NCBI GenBank assembly: GCA_030431875.1
Contig: JAUIIG010000011.1
Span: 1-61,996, forward strand
Direction of reading: 5' to 3'
From: Alphaproteobacteria bacterium
GTDB lineage: Bacteria > Pseudomonadota > Alphaproteobacteria > Sphingomonadales > Sphingomonadaceae
DNA: 61,996 bases
Positions within the stretch are counted from its first letter, which is position 1; every line of letters begins with the position of its first letter. Below, piece by piece: positions 34,719 to 43,314 of the stretch. The notes beneath the pieces were generated by a model. It saw nothing but the letters and a program-made list of their open reading frames with translations, did not search any database and was not told where the DNA came from. A program made the translations under genes and the position numbers.

Positions 34719-35884
34719 AGCAGCAGACCTTCCTCGACGCGTGTCGGCGTCACAGTGACAATGGTGCCGGGAGGAGTGCCGTCCGGCACCGCAACCCTTG
34801 CGAAGTTTCCGGCATAGCCCGTGCCGTCGGTCTCGGTAAGCACCGAAAGGGGCATGCCCACAAGGCTGTCGAGCCAGGCAGCGCGCGCCTTGGCGACGGC
34901 GGCACGGACTTCGGCAGAGCGCGCCTTTATGATCGCCTTGTCCAGCTGCGGCATGCGTGCGGCCGGTGTGTTGGGGCGGGGCGAATAGGGGAAGACGTGG
35001 CCGTGGACCACGGGCAGCTCCGCGACAATGGAGCAATTGTCCGCGTGGTGCGCCTCGGTCTCGGTCGGGAAACCGGCGATCAGGTCGGCGCCGATGGCGA
35101 TTTCCGGTCGCTGTTCCTTGAGTCGCTGGACGAGGTCCACGGCATCATGGCGCAGGTGGCGGCGTTTCATGCGCTTCAGGATCAGGTCGGATCCGTGCTG
35201 CAACGACAGGTGCAGGTGCGGCATGACGCGCGGTTCGTGCGCAAACAGGTCGAACAGCAGCGGATCGATCTCCACGCCGTCGAGCGAGGACATCCGCAGG
35301 CGCTGCAATTGCGGAAAGGTATCCAGCACGGCGCGCACCAGTTCGCCCAGTGGCGGCGCATCGGGCAGGTCGTGTCCCCAGCTGGTTACGTCGACCCCTG
35401 TCAGCACCACTTCGGGTGCGCCATGGTCGAGGTGCCTTTCGACTTCCTGCAGCACCTGCGCGATTGTCAGAGAGCGGCTCGACCCGCGTCCCTGCGGGAT
35501 GACGCAGAAGGTACAGGCGTGATCGCAGCCGTTCTGCACCGCGATGAAGGCACGGGTGTGCCTGGGCGGCACGGGCTGGGTGACCTCGGGCACGTTCCAC
35601 GCGCGGGCATCCAGCTTTGCCGTATTGGGTACGAGGCCATCAACCTCGGGCATGGCGGCAAGCTGCTCGCGTTCGATATCTGCGGCGCAACCGGTAACCA
35701 GCAGGCGGGCATCGGGCCGGGCGCGGCGCGCCTTGCGGATTGCCTGCCGGGTCTGGCGCACGGCTTCCATGGTCACGGCGCAGGAATTGACGACGATCAC
35801 GTCCTCGTCCGCCACCAGCGTGCGGATGCGTTCGCTTTCGGCGATATTGAGGCGGCACCCCAGTGAAATAACTTCTGCGCCCAT
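34715..35884 (-). CDS. mtaB: tRNA (t6A37) methylthiotransferase MtaB
   Basis: Radical SAM enzyme that adds a methylthio group to t6A37 of tRNAs reading ANN codons. The 389-aa product has the N-terminal UPF0004 domain with three cluster cysteines (LGCRLN, NSCAVT, VTGCAAD). A radical SAM core follows with CDHACTFC, and the C-terminal TRAM domain is visible in the last 60 residues. The short N-terminus and SLGCRLN separate it from MiaB and RimO. I chose ATG 35884, which overlaps the dapF stop (TGATG); six residues more are possible from an upstream start. It precedes ftsY in the operon, a common alphaproteobacterial pairing. Confidence 0.93.
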   Translation of the reverse strand: MGAEVISLGCRLNIAESERIRTLVADEDVIVVNSCAVTMEAVRQTRQAIRKARRARPDARLLVTGCAADIEREQLAAMPEVDGLVPNTAKLDARAWNVPEVTQPVPPRHTRAFIAVQNGCDHACTFCVIPQGRGSSRSLTIAQVLQEVERHLDHGAPEVVLTGVDVTSWGHDLPDAPPLGELVRAVLDTFPQLQRLRMSSLDGVEIDPLLFDLFAHEPRVMPHLHLSLQHGSDLILKRMKRRHLRHDAVDLVQRLKEQRPEIAIGADLIAGFPTETEAHHADNCSIVAELPVVHGHVFPYSPRPNTPAARMPQLDKAIIKARSAEVRAAVAKARAAWLDSLVGMPLSVLTETDGTGYAGNFARVAVPDGTPPGTIVTVTPTRVEEGLLL

Positions 35885-36696
35885 CAGGCGAAAGCACCCC
35901 ATTCAAAGGAACCGCGAAAGCTTTCGGTGGCGGGGCCGGTCATCGTGATCCGGTTGTCATCGCCCCAGCCGATCACCAGCGGGCCGCCGGGCAGGTGGAC
36001 GGTGACTTCGCGCTCGGTCAGGCCGCGCCGCATGGCGGCGACCGCCGTGGCGCAAGCGCCGGTGCCGCATGCACGAGTAAGGCCAACACCGCGCTCCCAC
36101 ACGCGCAGGCGGATCGTGTACCGGTCCTCCACCGTGGCGACGTTGACGTTGATGCGATCCGGGAACAGCGGGTCGTGTTCTATCTCCGGGCCGAGTTGGT
36201 CCAGCTTTATCGCGTCGTTGTCTTCCACGAAGAACACCACGTGCGGGTTGCCGACGTTGACGGCAACTGGCTGATCCAGCCCGTCCCAGCCCACCGGAAG
36301 GGACAGCGTATCCATGGCATAGGCGAGGGGGATCTGCTCCCATTCGAGCCGCGGTTCGCCCATGTCGACGGCAATCCCGCCATGGCTGGCGCGGGTTTCC
36401 AGCAGGCCGCCGCTGGTAGCGATCCGGGCATTGCCGCCAGCCAGCATGCCCACGGCGCGCGTGGCATTGCCGCAGGCTTCCACTTCGCCGCCATCGTGGT
36501 TGTAGATGCGCATGGTGAAGTCGGCGTCTTCCGCGGGTTCCAGCACGATCAGCTGGTCGCAGCCGATGCCCGTGTGCCGGTCCGCCAGGGCGGCAGCCAG
36601 TTGCGGCGTCATGACGTCAGGCAGGGGCGCCTCGCGTGCGTCGAGCACGACGAAGTCGTTTCCCAGTCCGTGCATCTTGATGAATTCGACGCGCAT
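35884..36696 (-). CDS. dapF: Diaminopimelate epimerase
   Basis: Cytosolic PLP-independent racemase that converts LL- to meso-diaminopimelate for lysine and peptidoglycan. The 270-aa product begins MRVEFIKMHGLGNDFVVLD. The two catalytic cysteines lie in EACGNATRA near residue 70 and in RACGTGACATAVA near residue 215. I chose ATG 36696 because TAGGTGG lies about five bases upstream; a GTG three codons earlier is the alternative. It is the first gene of the leftward dapF-mtaB-ftsY-yciB operon. Nothing unusual was noted. Confidence 0.95.
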   Translation of the reverse strand: MRVEFIKMHGLGNDFVVLDAREAPLPDVMTPQLAAALADRHTGIGCDQLIVLEPAEDADFTMRIYNHDGGEVEACGNATRAVGMLAGGNARIATSGGLLETRASHGGIAVDMGEPRLEWEQIPLAYAMDTLSLPVGWDGLDQPVAVNVGNPHVVFFVEDNDAIKLDQLGPEIEHDPLFPDRINVNVATVEDRYTIRLRVWERGVGLTRACGTGACATAVAAMRRGLTEREVTVHLPGGPLVIGWGDDNRITMTGPATESFRGSFEWGAFA

Positions 36697-36747
36697 CAGC
36701 GCCACCTAGGGGCGCAAGGGCCGCTGCGCAATGGCGCGGTAGCCTGC

Positions 36748-38397
36748 CTAGCTGGCCTTGCGCTGCTCGGTCGGAGGAGTGGGCGAAGCTTCGGAGCCGT
36801 CCAGCAGCATGTTGAGGTCAGCCAGTCGGCGGCGCGTGGTCTCGGCATCTTCGGGCTTTCCGTAAAGGTAGCCCTGGCCTTTCAGCTGACCCATCTCTTG
36901 CAGGTGCTGCAATACATCGCTGCTTTCGACGCCCTCTGCCGTAATCGGCAGTGATAGACCCTTGCCCAGTGATACGATGGCTTCGACCAGGTCCTTGCCA
37001 TTGGCTTCGCCCGACAGTTCCGAAACGAAGCTGCGGTCGATTTTCAGGCGGTCAAACGGCAGCGAGCGCAGTTGCGACAGGCTGGAATAGCCGGTGCCGA
37101 AGTCGTCGAGGCTTATCTTGATCCCCTGGTTCTTCAGGCTCGAGACGATCGATCGCACAGCGCCGATGTTCTCGTGCAGGCAGCTCTCGGTGATTTCGAT
37201 CTCAAGTCGGGCGGGCGGGAAGCCTGCTTCCACCAAAAGCTGCATCAGCTTCTGCGCGAACCACGGATCGCGCAGCTGGATGGGCGAAATGTTCACGGAC
37301 AGCGTCAGGCTGGGAGCCCATTGCTTGGCATCCTGCAGGGCCTGGCGGATCAAACCCTCGGACATGTCGCTGATAACATCGATTTCTTCGGCAATGGGAA
37401 TGAAGATTTCCGGGCTGACGAGGCCAAATCGCGGGCTTTGCCAGCGAGCGAGCATTTCGAAGCCGACCAGTTCGCCAGTCTCCAGGTCGATCTGCTGTTC
37501 GTAGAAGGGAACGAATTCACCTTCCAGGATACCTTTGCGAATGCCGGCTTCCAGCTCGTTGCGGAAGCGCAGCTCGTCTTCCATTTGCGGTTCGAACCAG
37601 AAGGAGCGGTTCCGACCACGCTTCTTGGCATGGTACATGGCAATGTCGGCACGATGGATAAGCGTCTCGGCGTCTTCGCTTGTCGCCTTGCCATGCTCCG
37701 TGCCCGACTGGGCTAGGCCCACGGACACGGTCGCTTCCACTGTCATGTGATTGAATTCGATCGGCGCCGATACATGGCGGATCAAGCAGGCGACAACATC
37801 TTCCACGTGATCGCGGGTATTGAAGTCGAATGGCATGGCACAGGCAAATTCGTCGCCGCCAATGCGGGCCAGGATAGCACTTTCGGGGAGGGCTTCCTCC
37901 AGCCGCTCGGCGATGGTGGTGAGCACAACGTCGCCCATCTGGTGACCGTTCAGGTCATTGATCTGCTTGAAGTTATCGAGGTCGATCATCATTACGGCAA
38001 TTTCGCGCGCAGTGCCGGAAAGCTGCTGACGCAAGGCCTCCATCGCAGGCGGGCCACTGCGACGATTGAGGCAACCTGTCAGCGGGTCGCGTTCAGCCAG
38101 GTCACGGGCGCGCTCCTCCGCTGCCCGGCGCTCGCCGATTTCGCGATTGAGGTCCCGGTAGCGACGCCAGCCGAAGATGAGCAGGGCAATGTTGAGCAGC
38201 ACGGCATTGGTCAGCAAGAGGTCAGGCGAACTGCCATGGCCCAGCCAGGCGCGGACGATTTGCGGCATGATGGTGCCGCCTGTGCCGACAAACAGGATGA
38301 CAGCCGCAATGGCGATGCCCAGCGCAATGACGTCGCGCTCGGCATTCCCGATCTTGCCCTTTTCGGGCGTCGGCTTGCTGTCCAACTGCTTTTTCAA
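36748..38397 (-). CDS. Membrane-bound GGDEF-EAL protein (c-di-GMP synthesis and/or breakdown)
   Basis: Inner-membrane signalling enzyme of 549 aa. Two helices at residues about 22-42 and 58-78 are followed by a short coiled segment, then a GGDEF domain and an EAL domain. The GGDEF motif is intact at 180-184 (ARIGGDEFA), but the RxxD inhibitory site expected just upstream is absent. The EAL motif reads EML at 314-316, a common active variant, and DDFGTGYSS at 431-439 is intact. No sensor domain is seen beyond the helices. Both activities are possible, and which dominates is unknown. It lies alone downstream of dapF's promoter, with its stop about 50 bases from dapF. Confidence 0.9.
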   Translation of the reverse strand: MKKQLDSKPTPEKGKIGNAERDVIALGIAIAAVILFVGTGGTIMPQIVRAWLGHGSSPDLLLTNAVLLNIALLIFGWRRYRDLNREIGERRAAEERARDLAERDPLTGCLNRRSGPPAMEALRQQLSGTAREIAVMMIDLDNFKQINDLNGHQMGDVVLTTIAERLEEALPESAILARIGGDEFACAMPFDFNTRDHVEDVVACLIRHVSAPIEFNHMTVEATVSVGLAQSGTEHGKATSEDAETLIHRADIAMYHAKKRGRNRSFWFEPQMEDELRFRNELEAGIRKGILEGEFVPFYEQQIDLETGELVGFEMLARWQSPRFGLVSPEIFIPIAEEIDVISDMSEGLIRQALQDAKQWAPSLTLSVNISPIQLRDPWFAQKLMQLLVEAGFPPARLEIEITESCLHENIGAVRSIVSSLKNQGIKISLDDFGTGYSSLSQLRSLPFDRLKIDRSFVSELSGEANGKDLVEAIVSLGKGLSLPITAEGVESSDVLQHLQEMGQLKGQGYLYGKPEDAETTRRRLADLNMLLDGSEASPTPPTEQRKAS

Positions 38398-38512
38398 AGG
38401 CCTGTGCCCCCAATTCTCATCGCGGGCTTATCCATCAACATGTTCAATATCGGGTTAATTGCCCGACTAGGCATTACCAGCTAGTGCGCAGCCCAAGCGA
38501 AAGGAGAGACAA

Positions 38513-38923
38513 TTGCCCAATTACTGGCTGATCAAGTCCGAACCGTTCAAGTATTCCTGGGAGCAGCTGGTGGAGGATGGTGAGACCATCTGGGACGGCG
38601 TCCGCAACCACCGTGCGGCCAACAATCTGCGCACAATGGAGGTGGGCGACCAGTGCTTCTTCTACCATTCTAACAAGGGGCTGGAGATCGTCGGCATCGC
38701 CGAAGTGAGCGAGGCTGGCCTGATTGATCCCACCGATCCCGAAGGCAAGTGGCCGACGGTGAAAGTGAAGCCCGTGCGCGAGCTCGACAACTATGTCACG
38801 CTCAAGGCGATCAAGGCGAACGCAACGCTCGAAGGCATCGAACTGGTCCGGCTTGGGCGACTGTCCGTGGCCGAAATACGGCCAAGCGAGTGGAAAGAAA
38901 TCCTCGCAATGTCAAAGGCCTAA
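38513..38923 (+). CDS. EVE domain protein
   Basis: Small cytosolic protein of 136 aa made of one EVE domain, a PUA-like fold that in related proteins binds modified bases in DNA or RNA (the THYN1 family). Visible family blocks are YWLIKSEPFKYSWEQL at the N-terminus, TIWDGVRNHRAANNLR, and CFFYHSNKGLEIVGIAEV. The start is TTG at 38513, chosen because AAGGAG lies seven bases upstream and the family N-terminus begins exactly there. In bacteria single-domain EVE proteins are common and their ligand is not settled. It stands alone, divergent from the GGDEF-EAL gene. Confidence 0.9.
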   Translation: MPNYWLIKSEPFKYSWEQLVEDGETIWDGVRNHRAANNLRTMEVGDQCFFYHSNKGLEIVGIAEVSEAGLIDPTDPEGKWPTVKVKPVRELDNYVTLKAIKANATLEGIELVRLGRLSVAEIRPSEWKEILAMSKA

Positions 38924-39012
38924 TACGGAACCTTTTCACCGTTGAGGCCGTTGGTTGGGCAAAGGGCAGGCGATGATCGCGGCCCGCCAACACTGACCAA
39001 CGGAGGTTCCCC

Positions 39013-39183
39013 ATGGGTGAACTCACTGAAAAGATCAAAGGCAACGTCAACGAAGCCATCGGCGAAATGAAGCAGCATTCGAAGGATGCCGAAACGCGCG
39101 CCGAGGGCAAGAAGCAGGAAGCCAAGGGCAAGGCCCAGCAGCTGAAGGGCGAAGTCAAAGGCAAGCTCGGCGACGACATCTGA
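39013..39183 (+). CDS. CsbD-family stress-response protein
   Basis: Very small, highly charged protein of 56 aa, MGELTEKIKGNVNEAIGEMK and onward, ending GKLGDDI. It has the CsbD pattern of repeated KGxxxEAxG-like helical units and no cysteine or aromatic core. CsbD of Bacillus is a sigma-B-dependent general stress protein of unknown mechanism, and members are widespread in alphaproteobacteria. CGGAGG lies about seven bases before the ATG. A strong terminator with a GCAA tetraloop follows 20 bases after the stop. In this lineage control by the general stress response (PhyR/EcfG) is plausible but no promoter was identified. Confidence 0.9.
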   Translation: MGELTEKIKGNVNEAIGEMKQHSKDAETRAEGKKQEAKGKAQQLKGEVKGKLGDDI

Positions 39184-39204
39184 CGCTGCCCAGAACGCTA
39201 TACT

Positions 39205-39235
39205 GAAAGGCCGCTCCGCAAGGGGCGGCCTTTCT
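39205..39235. terminator. Bidirectional terminator between csbD and the ThDP enzyme gene
   Basis: GAAAGGCCGCTCC (39205-39217) pairs with GGGGCGGCCTTTC (39222-39234) around a GCAA tetraloop, with one G-U pair. T-runs flank it on the plus strand, and on the minus strand it sits 10 bases beyond the stop of the convergent gene. Confidence 0.8.
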
Positions 39236-39243
39236 GCTTTGGG

Positions 39244-40899
39244 CTAGTTGCTGCGCAGTCCGCTGACAGTGGCTCCACCGGCGGAAAGCTGTTCGATATC
39301 GGTGATGCAGTGGATCAGGCGGATGCCCTTGCGACCCATGGCCTCCTCCAGCGCCGCGTCGAATTCCGTGTTGGTCGCAACGCGCCTGCCCCAGCCGCCA
39401 TAGCTCTCCGCCATCCGGGCGAAATCCGGGTTGGCTAGGTGCGTGGACGCCTCGCGGCCGGGATACTCGCGTTCCTGGTGCATGCGGATCGTGCCGTAGG
39501 TGGAATTGTCGAACAGGATTACCAGCAGGTCGAGTCCGTACTGTGCGGCGGTGGCCAGTTCTTGCGCGTTCATCATGAAATCGCCGTCACCCGCAGCAGC
39601 GACCACGCAGCGATCCGGATGGCGCAGGGCAGCCGCAACGGCTGCGGGCACGCCATAACCCATGGCGCCCGCGGTCGGGGCAAGCTGCGAGGGGTAACCA
39701 GCGTAGGGCCAGTAGCGGTGCCACCAGCCGGCGAAATTACCCGCACCGTTACAGATGATCGCGTCGGCAGGCAGCAGTTGGCGGCATGTTGCCATGGCCA
39801 TGGCGAGATCGAGATCATACTGCGGTTCGGTGCGCGGGGTATGCCATTCGAGCCATTCCTGCTTGGCCTGCGCGCCGCAATCGAAGTCGATCAGGTCGCC
39901 GTCGTCCCACAACGCCGCGCTCTCGGCGAATTCGGCCATGTCGGCGCACACGGGCAGGTCCGTGCGATAGACGCGGCCAAGCTCGCTGGGGTCGGGATGG
40001 ACGTGGATCAGGACCTGGTCCGGATGGTCTGGCGTCACCAGCGTGTAACCATCGGTGGTTGCCTCTCCCAGCCGCGCGCCGACCACCAGCAGCAGGTCTG
40101 CCTCCTTCACCCGCTGCACCAGCTTGGGGTTGGGGCCATAGCCGAGGTTGCCGGCATAGACCGCGGACGACGGCGGAATCGAATCCTGCCGACGGAAGGC
40201 GGTTGCGACAGGAATGCCGATCCGTTCTGCAAACTCGGTGAAGTAGTGCTGCGTGCGCTCGTTCCACCCGGCACCGCCGACGATGGCGAGCGGTGCTGCC
40301 GCATCGCCGATCATCTGCATCATGGTGGCCATGACATCGGGGCAGGGGGCCTGCGCGGGTTTCACCACGGCCGGACGCACAGGAGCGGCGATGCCATCCT
40401 CGTGCAACATGTCTTCCGGCAGGGCGAGCACGACGGGGCCGGGACGGCCGGAGATCGCCGTCGACCATGCCCGCGCAATATATTCGGGAATACGGCTGGC
40501 GTCGTCGATCCGTGCGGCCCACTTGGCGATGGGCGCGAAGAAGGCGGGGAAGTCGACTTCCTGGAAGCCTTCGCGGTCGCGCATGGCGCGGTCCACGTCG
40601 CCGATGAACAGGATCATCGGCTGGCTATCCTGCATCGCGACATGCACGCCGATGCTGGCATTGGTTGCCCCGGGGCCGCGCGTAACGAAGGCGATCCCGG
40701 GTTGGCCAGTCATCGCACCGTCAGCACAAGCCATGAAGGTGACGCCGCCTTCCTGTCGGCAGGTGACAGTCTGGATCGCCTCGCAATCGCTCAGGGCGTC
40801 GAGCACGGGCAGGAAGCTTTCACCGGGCACGGTAAAGGCGCGGGTGGCGCCCTGTTCCACGAGGCAATCGACAAGCAGTCGGGCAGCGGTCTTGGTCAT
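39244..40899 (-). CDS. Thiamine diphosphate-dependent enzyme, acetolactate synthase large subunit-like
   Basis: Cytosolic ThDP enzyme of 551 aa with three domains: an N-terminal PYR domain with the catalytic Glu in FTVPGESFLPVLDAL, a central nucleotide-binding-like domain (IVGGAGWNE), and a C-terminal PP domain. The Mg-ThDP motif there is GDGDFMMNAQELATA...DNSTYG. It resembles the ilvB-like proteins encoded without a small subunit, which act on 2-oxoacids but often do not make acetolactate. The true substrate is unknown. I chose ATG 40899 (MTKTAARLLVD); the 58 codons upstream in frame overlap the region with TACCAA repeats and look non-coding. Confidence 0.87.
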   Translation of the reverse strand: MTKTAARLLVDCLVEQGATRAFTVPGESFLPVLDALSDCEAIQTVTCRQEGGVTFMACADGAMTGQPGIAFVTRGPGATNASIGVHVAMQDSQPMILFIGDVDRAMRDREGFQEVDFPAFFAPIAKWAARIDDASRIPEYIARAWSTAISGRPGPVVLALPEDMLHEDGIAAPVRPAVVKPAQAPCPDVMATMMQMIGDAAAPLAIVGGAGWNERTQHYFTEFAERIGIPVATAFRRQDSIPPSSAVYAGNLGYGPNPKLVQRVKEADLLLVVGARLGEATTDGYTLVTPDHPDQVLIHVHPDPSELGRVYRTDLPVCADMAEFAESAALWDDGDLIDFDCGAQAKQEWLEWHTPRTEPQYDLDLAMAMATCRQLLPADAIICNGAGNFAGWWHRYWPYAGYPSQLAPTAGAMGYGVPAAVAAALRHPDRCVVAAAGDGDFMMNAQELATAAQYGLDLLVILFDNSTYGTIRMHQEREYPGREASTHLANPDFARMAESYGGWGRRVATNTEFDAALEEAMGRKGIRLIHCITDIEQLSAGGATVSGLRSN

Positions 40900-41047
40900 C
40901 TTCCAGCAGTTAGCCTTGCACCGGGGGCGCGGCAACCGGTTACGCACGATACCAACCTCGTGAGGGCGAGTTACCAACCGTCCCGATGGTGGACAGCAGG
41001 GGTGGAGGGGATCGCCAAAGGTTACCAAAAAGTTAAGATCGGTGCCC

Positions 41048-41257
41048 ATGAGAAGAGCACTTGTCCTTACCAACGAGTCGGCCCGCCACCCTTTCCGGGC
41101 ATCGCTTCCTCCGCACGTGCTGCTGCGCGCGAACGAGATTGAACCGATGGCTCCGTGGCGAAAGCGCCTTGCTCTTGGCCTGACGCGGCAGGACCTGGAA
41201 ACGGTCGCGGCAACCTATGCCGCCGGTTTCATCGCCACCATCACCTTTATCGCCTGA
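41048..41257 (+). CDS. Small hypothetical protein (69 aa) with a hydrophobic C-terminus
   Basis: No family is recognised. The text begins MRRALVLTNESARHPFRASLPP and ends in a hydrophobic segment, TYAAGFIATITFIA (about residues 56-69), short for a full membrane span. The middle WRKRLALGLTRQDLETVA is amphipathic and basic. The start is uncertain: ATG 41048 or an in-frame GTG two codons earlier has no good ribosome site, and an internal ATG at 41147 would give 36 aa. Three TACCAA repeats lie upstream. Codon pattern and the gap between two leftward genes make it plausible but not proven. Confidence 0.5.
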   Translation: MRRALVLTNESARHPFRASLPPHVLLRANEIEPMAPWRKRLALGLTRQDLETVAATYAAGFIATITFIA

Positions 41258-41259
41258 CT

Positions 41260-42594
41260 TCAGCCCGCCGACGCCGCCGCAGCATTTGCCTGCCGCTCGG
41301 CCTGCAGGAGCTTGCTGCCCAGCCAGGCCGAAATCAGGCACATGACCGCGCTCAGCAGCAGCTGTTCTGCCAGCGGCATGCCCGCTGCACTCAGGCCGAT
41401 CGCGAACAACGATCCTGTCACCATGGCACCCGAGTTGACGATGTTGTTCGCCGCTACGGCCCGGCTGGCCTGCGAGGTGGGCACCTTGGTGGTCAGGAAG
41501 GCGTATAGCGGCACCACGAACATCCCGCCGAAAATGGCGATCAGCAGCAGACTGCCGAGGACGGCCCAGGCCAGCGGGTACGACAGGAATGTGGCCACAT
41601 CCATCAGCTGGTCGTCCACCAGGCCGGCATTCCAGGCGCGGCATACGACGTAAAAGATTGCCACCATTGCGCCCATGAGCAGGACCGAGACGGGCGCGTA
41701 GCGGGCAGAGACGACGCCCTTCAGCAGCAGGTTCACTGCCACCGACCCGATGGCAACGCCGATGGAAAAGAACACCAGGAACAGGCTGGCTACCGCCGGG
41801 TCGGCCAACATGTAGTTCTTGGCCAGTGGCGGGAACTGGATGAAAAGCACGCTACCGATGGTCCAGAAGAAGCTGATCGCCATGATGGCGTAGAACAGTT
41901 CACGGTTGTGCGTGCATTCGCGGATCATCTTCCACGACGAGGTGAAGGGGTTGAAGTCGATCTTCTCCTGCTCGCCCATCGGCGGTGCGGGGGGCACGTG
42001 GCGGCTGGTGAGATAGCCGATCACGGCGAAGCCAAGGATGGCGGCAGCGGCAATCTCGACCTGTTCGGCCAGGAACCCGGCAATGATCGTGCCGCCCATG
42101 ATTGCGATGTAAGTGCCGGCCTCGACCATGCCGGTGCCGGCCAGGACTTCACCCGGTTTCAGGTGCTGCGGCAGAATGGCGTACTTGATCGGCCCGAAGA
42201 AGGTGGAATGGACACCCATCGCGAACAGCGCCAGCAGCAGCAGGGGGATCGCCACTGCATCGATCGCAATGCCTTCCCAAGCGAGGAACAGCCCGATGGC
42301 ACCCACCGTCATGATGCCGATTTCCGCTGCCTTGATCTTGCGGATGATGCTGGCCTTGTCGCGCAAGTCGGCCAGTTGCCCGGCAATGGCGGAAAGCAGG
42401 AAGAACGGCAGGATGAAGATCGCCGAGGTCAGTCCCGAGAAGACCGTCTCGCTCTCGGCCGAATTGTAGACGCTGTAGACGACGAACAGCACCATGGTCG
42501 TCTTGTAGAGGTTGTCGTTGAACGCATTGAGCAGCTGGGTGCAGAACAGCGGCAGGAACCGGCGTTGCTTGAGCAGGTGGGTGGAGGTGAACAT
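41260..42594 (-). CDS. MFS transporter, LplT-like
   Basis: Inner-membrane major-facilitator protein of 444 aa with about twelve helices. The N-terminus (LPLFCTQLLNAFNDNLYKTTMVLFVVY) and GQLADLRDKASIIRKIKAAEI in the first cytoplasmic loop resemble the lysophospholipid flippase LplT. They also resemble the transporter half of fused Aas-type acyltransferase proteins. Here the acyltransferase and ligase domains are absent. GAAGG lies a few bases before ATG 42594. pgsA begins divergently 120 bases away, so a phospholipid-related role is attractive but inferred. General MFS drug or solute export is the alternative. Confidence 0.82.
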   Translation of the reverse strand: MFTSTHLLKQRRFLPLFCTQLLNAFNDNLYKTTMVLFVVYSVYNSAESETVFSGLTSAIFILPFFLLSAIAGQLADLRDKASIIRKIKAAEIGIMTVGAIGLFLAWEGIAIDAVAIPLLLLALFAMGVHSTFFGPIKYAILPQHLKPGEVLAGTGMVEAGTYIAIMGGTIIAGFLAEQVEIAAAAILGFAVIGYLTSRHVPPAPPMGEQEKIDFNPFTSSWKMIRECTHNRELFYAIMAISFFWTIGSVLFIQFPPLAKNYMLADPAVASLFLVFFSIGVAIGSVAVNLLLKGVVSARYAPVSVLLMGAMVAIFYVVCRAWNAGLVDDQLMDVATFLSYPLAWAVLGSLLLIAIFGGMFVVPLYAFLTTKVPTSQASRAVAANNIVNSGAMVTGSLFAIGLSAAGMPLAEQLLLSAVMCLISAWLGSKLLQAERQANAAAASAG

Positions 42595-42713
42595 GATACC
42601 TTCGCGCTGCGCCCGCCGGGCGGTTGAGCAGGGGTCTAACGGCTTTTCCGGCAATGTGCAGCCCGAACTGTGTCTTTTGCCCGCCAGCATTACCGGCTAG
42701 GACCCGTGCCGAC

Positions 42714-43307
42714 ATGTGGACCTTGCCCAACATCCTGACGCTTAGCCGTATCCTGGCGCTGCCCTTGCTGGCCTTCCTGTTGTGGTGGCCGGGGTGGGAA
42801 CTGGGCTTCCTGCTGGCCTTCGGGCTCTACTGCCTGATGGGCATTACCGACTATTTCGACGGGATGCTCGCGCGCTCCAGTGGGGCTGTGAGCAAGCTGG
42901 GTATCTTCCTCGATCCCATTGCCGACAAGATCATGGTGGCGACGGTGATCCTGGTGCTGGCGGCCCAAGGCATCCTGCGCGGCCCCTATGTGGGCGATGC
43001 GCACGTGATCGCAGGCCTTATCATCCTGATCCGTGAGATTGCCGTGTCGGGTCTGCGAGAATTCCTTGGCGGCTTGCAGGTCAGCGTGCCGGTGTCGAAA
43101 CTGGCCAAGTGGAAGACCACCTTCCAGCTGGTGGCGCTGGGCTCGCTGATCCTGGGGCAGGGCCTGCCGGAGTGGAACATCATTGCGGGTGAGGTGGCGC
43201 ACAACGTGCCGCACACGGTGGGCCTGGTAACCCTGTGGGCAGCAGCGATCCTGACAGTGATTACCGGCTGGGACTACCTGCGGGTCGGCCTGAAGCACAT
43301 GGATTGA
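42714..43307 (+). CDS. pgsA: CDP-diacylglycerol--glycerol-3-phosphate 3-phosphatidyltransferase
   Basis: Integral membrane enzyme that makes phosphatidylglycerophosphate, the precursor of phosphatidylglycerol and cardiolipin. The 197-aa protein starts MWTLPNILTLSRILALP, the classical PgsA opening. The full CDP-alcohol phosphotransferase signature is DYFDGMLARSSGAVSKLG followed by IFLDPIADK. About five helices are visible. It uses the CDP-diacylglycerol made by CdsA (15 kb). A hypothetical membrane protein begins eight bases after the stop and is probably in the same operon. Confidence 0.95.
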   Translation: MWTLPNILTLSRILALPLLAFLLWWPGWELGFLLAFGLYCLMGITDYFDGMLARSSGAVSKLGIFLDPIADKIMVATVILVLAAQGILRGPYVGDAHVIAGLIILIREIAVSGLREFLGGLQVSVPVSKLAKWKTTFQLVALGSLILGQGLPEWNIIAGEVAHNVPHTVGLVTLWAAAILTVITGWDYLRVGLKHMD

Positions 43308-43314
43308 GCCTACC

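Noticed and set aside
38811-39179. 122-codon leftward frame opposite the csbD gene
   Set aside because: The plus-strand CsbD protein has a ribosome site, family pattern and terminator; the opposite frame is its shadow.
39439-41142. 567-codon open frame opposite the ThDP enzyme gene
   Set aside because: Same shadow pattern; the leftward gene has full catalytic motifs and this frame has none.
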